DNA of 64,000 nucleotides from Chitinophaga oryzae. GTDB lineage: Bacteria > Bacteroidota > Bacteroidia > Chitinophagales > Chitinophagaceae. This document shows positions 60,868 to 64,000 of this stretch, one piece after another. Position 1 is the first letter of the stretch; each line of letters opens with the position of its first letter. A program made the translations under genes and the position numbers. A model generated the notes under the pieces. It was given only the letters and a program-made list of their open reading frames with translations. It did no database searches and was not told the DNA's origin. The DNA is taken from NCBI RefSeq assembly GCF_012516375.2, contig NZ_CP051204.2:6696001-6760000 (forward strand), given 5' to 3'.

Positions 60868-61455
60868 TTACAGCCAGTCCTCCGGCACGTCGGCCAGCTC
60901 CTGCACCACATTCAGCGTTGGCAGGAAGGTAAACCGGAGTTCCTGTTTGTTGATGGCTGTCAACAGACGGCGGAGCCAATGAGAAGCGCCCGCATCCATG
61001 AAATCAAACAATTCGGGATAAAAACGTTGCATGCCCAGCAGATAAAACCCACCGTGTTGCGCCGGGCCGATGACCACCTGGTTATGCCTGAGGGCGGCAA
61101 AAGCTTCCTCCAGCAGTTCGGGCGACAGGTGGGGGCAGTCCATACCGATCATGACCACTTCCTGGTAACCGGTTGCAAACACCATGTTAAAAGCCAGTAA
61201 CATGGATTCGCCGGCGTCGTGGCCCAGCTTCGGGAAAATGATGTACTCCTCCCATAAGCCGTAATCGGCCATGTCTTCCAGCACTACATACTTGTCCATG
61301 TGGATATAGGAAGCTGTTTCCTGGGTATGACTCAGTAGCTGATGGAGTATCTCACGGGTTTTAAAATCGCCTACAGTATCTTTTAGACGGGTGTTCGCAA
61401 TGGTGACCTCCTTGTCTCTCGCAAGAACGATCAATGCCTGGTTGAATACTTTCAT
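60868..61455 (-). CDS. GT-A glycosyltransferase-fold protein, DUF2064 family
   Basis: The 195-residue protein fits the DUF2064/TIGR04282 family: VVMIGMDCPHLSPELLEEAF (nucleotide-sugar binding core with Asp), VVIGPAQHGGFYLLGM and the closing LADVPEDWL. The N-terminal part, where the family has a KTRLA-like motif, is only loosely kept (ANTRLKDTVGD). Members are sugar transferases of unclear substrate; some lie near arsenosugar genes, none of which are present here. It is a single gene. Confidence 0.8.
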   Translation of the reverse strand: MKVFNQALIVLARDKEVTIANTRLKDTVGDFKTREILHQLLSHTQETASYIHMDKYVVLEDMADYGLWEEYIIFPKLGHDAGESMLLAFNMVFATGYQEVVMIGMDCPHLSPELLEEAFAALRHNQVVIGPAQHGGFYLLGMQRFYPELFDFMDAGASHWLRRLLTAINKQELRFTFLPTLNVVQELADVPEDWL

Positions 61456-61656
61456 AAAAGCCAGGGTTTAAGGATTTAGCAACATCAATTTACGGGATTT
61501 CAGGGGGAATGGTTGTTTGCAGATTGTTAATAAGAACATTTACCCCCATTTATAATTGTTAATCTTCTCAGGATAACCCGTAGTTAATGCGGCAGCCATT
61601 AAAATCCGGCAAAAACAGTAAATTGTCCGATATTTGTTACCCTATTTCAACTTTTT

Positions 61657-63732
61657 ATGAAAGTTTGCATTGCAGAAAAACCAAGTGTGGCCAGGGACAT
61701 AGCAGAAGTAATCGGTGCGAAGCAACGCAAGGATGGCTACTACGAAGGCAATGGCTACCAGGTGACCTGGACTTTCGGCCATTTTTGTACACTGAAGGAA
61801 CCGCATGATTATTATGAACAATGGAAATTCTGGCGGCTGGAAGATCTCCCCATGATCCCGCCCAGCTTTGGTATCAAGCTGATAGAAAACAACGGCGTGC
61901 AAAAGCAGTTCAAAGTGATCGAGCAACTGGTACAGCAATGTGACGAAGTGATCAACTGTGGGGATGCCGGCCAGGAAGGCGAGCTGATTCAAAGGTGGGT
62001 ACTGCTTAAAGCCAAATGCACCGCCCCCGTCAGGCGACTATGGATTTCCTCCCTCACGGAAGAGGCTATACGTAATGGCTTTCAGCAGCTACGGGACGCC
62101 AGTCAATATGACAACCTTTATGCCGCAGGCAGCGCCCGCGCTATCGGCGACTGGCTCCTGGGCATGAACGCCACCCGTTTGTTCACCAAAAAATTTGCCG
62201 TTGGTAAAACCGTACTGTCCATCGGACGCGTGCAAACCCCTACCCTCGCCATGATTGTGGCCCGGCAGAAAGAGATCAACGCGTTTGTGTCGGAGGATTA
62301 CTGGGAACTGAAAACCGTGTACCGCGACACCGAATTCACTGCCGCCATCGACCGCCTCGGCAGCGTGGAGAAAGCACAGAAAGGTCTGGCCTATTTACAG
62401 GAACATCCTTTTGAAGTGACTTCTTTCGAGAAAAAAGATGGTAAGGAGGGCAATCCCCGCCTGTTTGACCTCACCTCCCTGCAGGTAGCGGCCAACAAAA
62501 AATACGCGTACTCCGCCGACGATACCCTTAAATATGTGCAGAACCTCTACGAGAAAAAACTGGTCACCTACCCCCGCGTAGATACCACCTATCTCTCGGA
62601 AGACCTGCACCCGAAAGTTGCCGGCATTCTCCAGGACATGACGCCTTACGCGGCGCTCACCGCCCCCGTGCTGGCCAGCCCCATTCCGAAACTGAAAACC
62701 GTCTTCGATGATAAAAAGGTGACAGATCACCATGCCATCATCCCGACAGGCGTGCATCCCGGCGGCGGACTGCCACCGGAAGAAAAAAGGATCTACGATC
62801 TTATCGCCCGCCGCTTCATCGCGGCATTCTACCCGGAATGTAAAATATCCAACACCACGGTATTGGGAAAAGTAGGCCAGGTGCCGTTTAAAGTCACAGG
62901 TAAACAAATCATTGAACCGGGCTGGAAAGAAGTGTATGCCAACGATACCAGCATCAAAAAAGAAGGGGAAGAAGAAGAAAAATTCATTCCCGATTTTGTG
63001 GTAGGAGAAAGCGGACCGCATACGCCCCGCATCCATCAGGGTAAAACCTCTCCGCCCAAAGCCTTTACAGAAGCGAGCCTGCTCCGCGCCATGGAAACGG
63101 CCGGCAAACAGGTGGATGATGAAGAAATGCGCGAGCTGCTGAAAGACAACGGCATCGGCCGCCCTTCTACCCGTGCCAATATCATTGAAACACTGTTCCG
63201 CCGCAAATACATCGACAAAAAGAAAAAAAATATCTTCGCCACCCAAACCGGTATCGATCTGATCGACACCATCCGGACGGAGCTGCTCAAAAGCCCCGAA
63301 CTGACCGGCCAGTGGGAACGCAAGCTGCGCCTGATCGAGAAAGGGGAATATGCCATGGACACATTCAAAGACGAACTGATCGCCATGGTGGTAGACCTCA
63401 CCAAAGAAGTGAAAACGGCCAGTTATAAAACCATTACCATCGCGCCCGATACCCCGGCGCCTGCACCGGCCACAGAAGATAAGCCTAAAAAGGAACGCAA
63501 ACCCAGGGAAAAGAAAGCACTGGACCTTAGCGCGCTCAACTGCCCCAAATGCAGGGAGCATCTGCTGTTAAAAGGCAATAGCGCCTACGGCTGCGCTAAT
63601 TTCAAAGTATGTGGCTTTAAAATTCCTTTTGAAGTAAAAGGGAAAAAACTGACCGATAAACAGGTCCACGACCTGGTAACGAAGGGCAAAGCCGGTAAGC
63701 TAACCCTCACCGACACATTCGATATTCAATAA
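61657..63732 (+). CDS. topB: DNA topoisomerase III
   Basis: The 691-residue type IA topoisomerase has the N-terminal TOPRIM domain (CIAEKPSVARDIAEVIG; GDAGQEGELIQRW with the metal-binding acidic residues), the catalytic core with SIGRVQTPTLAM and active-site Tyr305 in LVTYPRVDT, and a C-terminal zinc ribbon with CPKCREH...CANFKVCGF after a basic proline-rich linker (EDKPKKERKPREKK). It decatenates and relaxes DNA through single-strand passage. The length (E. coli TopB is 653) and motif order are normal. Confidence 0.95.
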   Translation: MKVCIAEKPSVARDIAEVIGAKQRKDGYYEGNGYQVTWTFGHFCTLKEPHDYYEQWKFWRLEDLPMIPPSFGIKLIENNGVQKQFKVIEQLVQQCDEVINCGDAGQEGELIQRWVLLKAKCTAPVRRLWISSLTEEAIRNGFQQLRDASQYDNLYAAGSARAIGDWLLGMNATRLFTKKFAVGKTVLSIGRVQTPTLAMIVARQKEINAFVSEDYWELKTVYRDTEFTAAIDRLGSVEKAQKGLAYLQEHPFEVTSFEKKDGKEGNPRLFDLTSLQVAANKKYAYSADDTLKYVQNLYEKKLVTYPRVDTTYLSEDLHPKVAGILQDMTPYAALTAPVLASPIPKLKTVFDDKKVTDHHAIIPTGVHPGGGLPPEEKRIYDLIARRFIAAFYPECKISNTTVLGKVGQVPFKVTGKQIIEPGWKEVYANDTSIKKEGEEEEKFIPDFVVGESGPHTPRIHQGKTSPPKAFTEASLLRAMETAGKQVDDEEMRELLKDNGIGRPSTRANIIETLFRRKYIDKKKKNIFATQTGIDLIDTIRTELLKSPELTGQWERKLRLIEKGEYAMDTFKDELIAMVVDLTKEVKTASYKTITIAPDTPAPAPATEDKPKKERKPREKKALDLSALNCPKCREHLLLKGNSAYGCANFKVCGFKIPFEVKGKKLTDKQVHDLVTKGKAGKLTLTDTFDIQ

Positions 63733-63734
63733 AA

Positions 63735-63758
63735 AACCCCGGGCCTGTGCCCGGGGTT
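63735..63758. terminator. Bidirectional terminator between topB and an SDR gene
   Basis: AACCCCGGGC pairs perfectly with GCCCGGGGTT around CTGT; an A-run precedes and a T-run (63762-63767) follows, suiting both convergent genes. Confidence 0.9.
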
Positions 63759-63765
63759 ATCTTTT

Positions 63766-64000
63766 TTAGTAACCGGTACCTACCGTTGTTGTTTTCCACG
63801 CTTCTACTTCTTCTTTAACAGCATCGATTTTAGCATATACCATGTTATACGCGTCTTCACCGAGGAAGAGGTGCACCGGCGGGTTTTCCGCTTCGCTCAC
63901 CTGTATAATGGCGTCAGCGGCTTTCTCCGGGTCACCGGGCTGATTGTGATTGATTTCATTCACATGCAGGGCCTGTGCTTCCCTTACCAGCTGGTAATCG
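63766..64000 (-). CDS. SDR-family oxidoreductase, C-terminal part
   Basis: The frame is open to the right edge, so the gene starts beyond the window. The visible 77 residues contain the C-terminal signature of a classical SDR subfamily: NQPGDPEKAADAIIQVSEAENPPVHLFLGEDAY..., ending EVEAWKTTTVGTGY. The nucleotide-binding and catalytic parts are not seen, so the substrate cannot be judged. Confidence 0.8.
   Translation of the reverse strand, partial: DYQLVREAQALHVNEINHNQPGDPEKAADAIIQVSEAENPPVHLFLGEDAYNMVYAKIDAVKEEVEAWKTTTVGTGY

Overview
The window is chromosomal DNA of a Bacteroidota bacterium, most likely of the family Chitinophagaceae and probably Chitinophaga or a close relative. Signs of this are a secreted protein with Ig-like modules and a type IX secretion sorting domain, an ECF sigma factor/FecR pair, an STN domain, Bacteroidota-type -7 promoter elements (TAnnTTTG), many signal peptides ending in A|Q, and several exported polysaccharide-active enzymes. 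No rRNA, tRNA, insertion sequence, prophage or CRISPR array was seen. The assignment rests on protein character only; no search was run.

Layout. 0-7 kb: 3' part of an FAD/Fe-S lactate-dehydrogenase-type oxidoreductase, an orphan Cas6 endoribonuclease, a class I terpene synthase and a hybrid histidine kinase. 7-24 kb: a GH28-like beta-helix glycosidase, a VOC protein, a HAD phosphatase/CAT-like acetyltransferase operon facing a Crp/Fnr regulator, a sulfatase, a UvrA2-type ABC ATPase, the type IX-secreted Ig protein, a serine beta-lactamase-family lipoprotein, zwf, an exported ADP-ribosylglycohydrolase-family protein and a VIT1/CCC1 metal transporter. 24.5-30.7 kb: a heavy-metal efflux operon whose RND pump is fused in frame to a TolC-type outer-membrane factor through an internal signal peptide. 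30.7-43 kb: GH95 fucosidase, a beta-barrel protein, transketolase, a tricorn-type protease, a DoxX-like protein and a DUF2089/membrane protein/hydrolase operon. 43-46 kb: a translationally coupled PIG-L deacetylase/GT4 glycosyltransferase/six-hairpin glycosidase operon of unknown product.

47.2-54 kb is the most notable region: a minus-strand biosynthetic operon with a type III polyketide synthase, a methyltransferase, an FAD oxidoreductase (frameshifted here), and its own type II fatty-acid enzymes (FabL-type enoyl reductase, FabZ-like dehydratase, KAS, ACP) plus a phosphopantetheinyl transferase. The inferred logic is that the KAS/DH/ER/ACP set builds an acyl chain, the type III PKS extends and cyclises it to an alkylresorcinol- or alkylpyrone-type phenolic lipid, and the methyltransferase and flavoenzyme tailor it. 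An orphan STN-domain protein lies at the head of this operon, divergent from an ECF sigma/FecR pair that has no adjacent TonB receptor.

54-64 kb: the sigma/FecR pair, a GH2 glycosidase with an unusual C-terminal helical extension, a GNAT-ankyrin fusion, a DUF2064 GT-A protein, topoisomerase III and the C-terminal end of an SDR oxidoreductase leaving the right edge.
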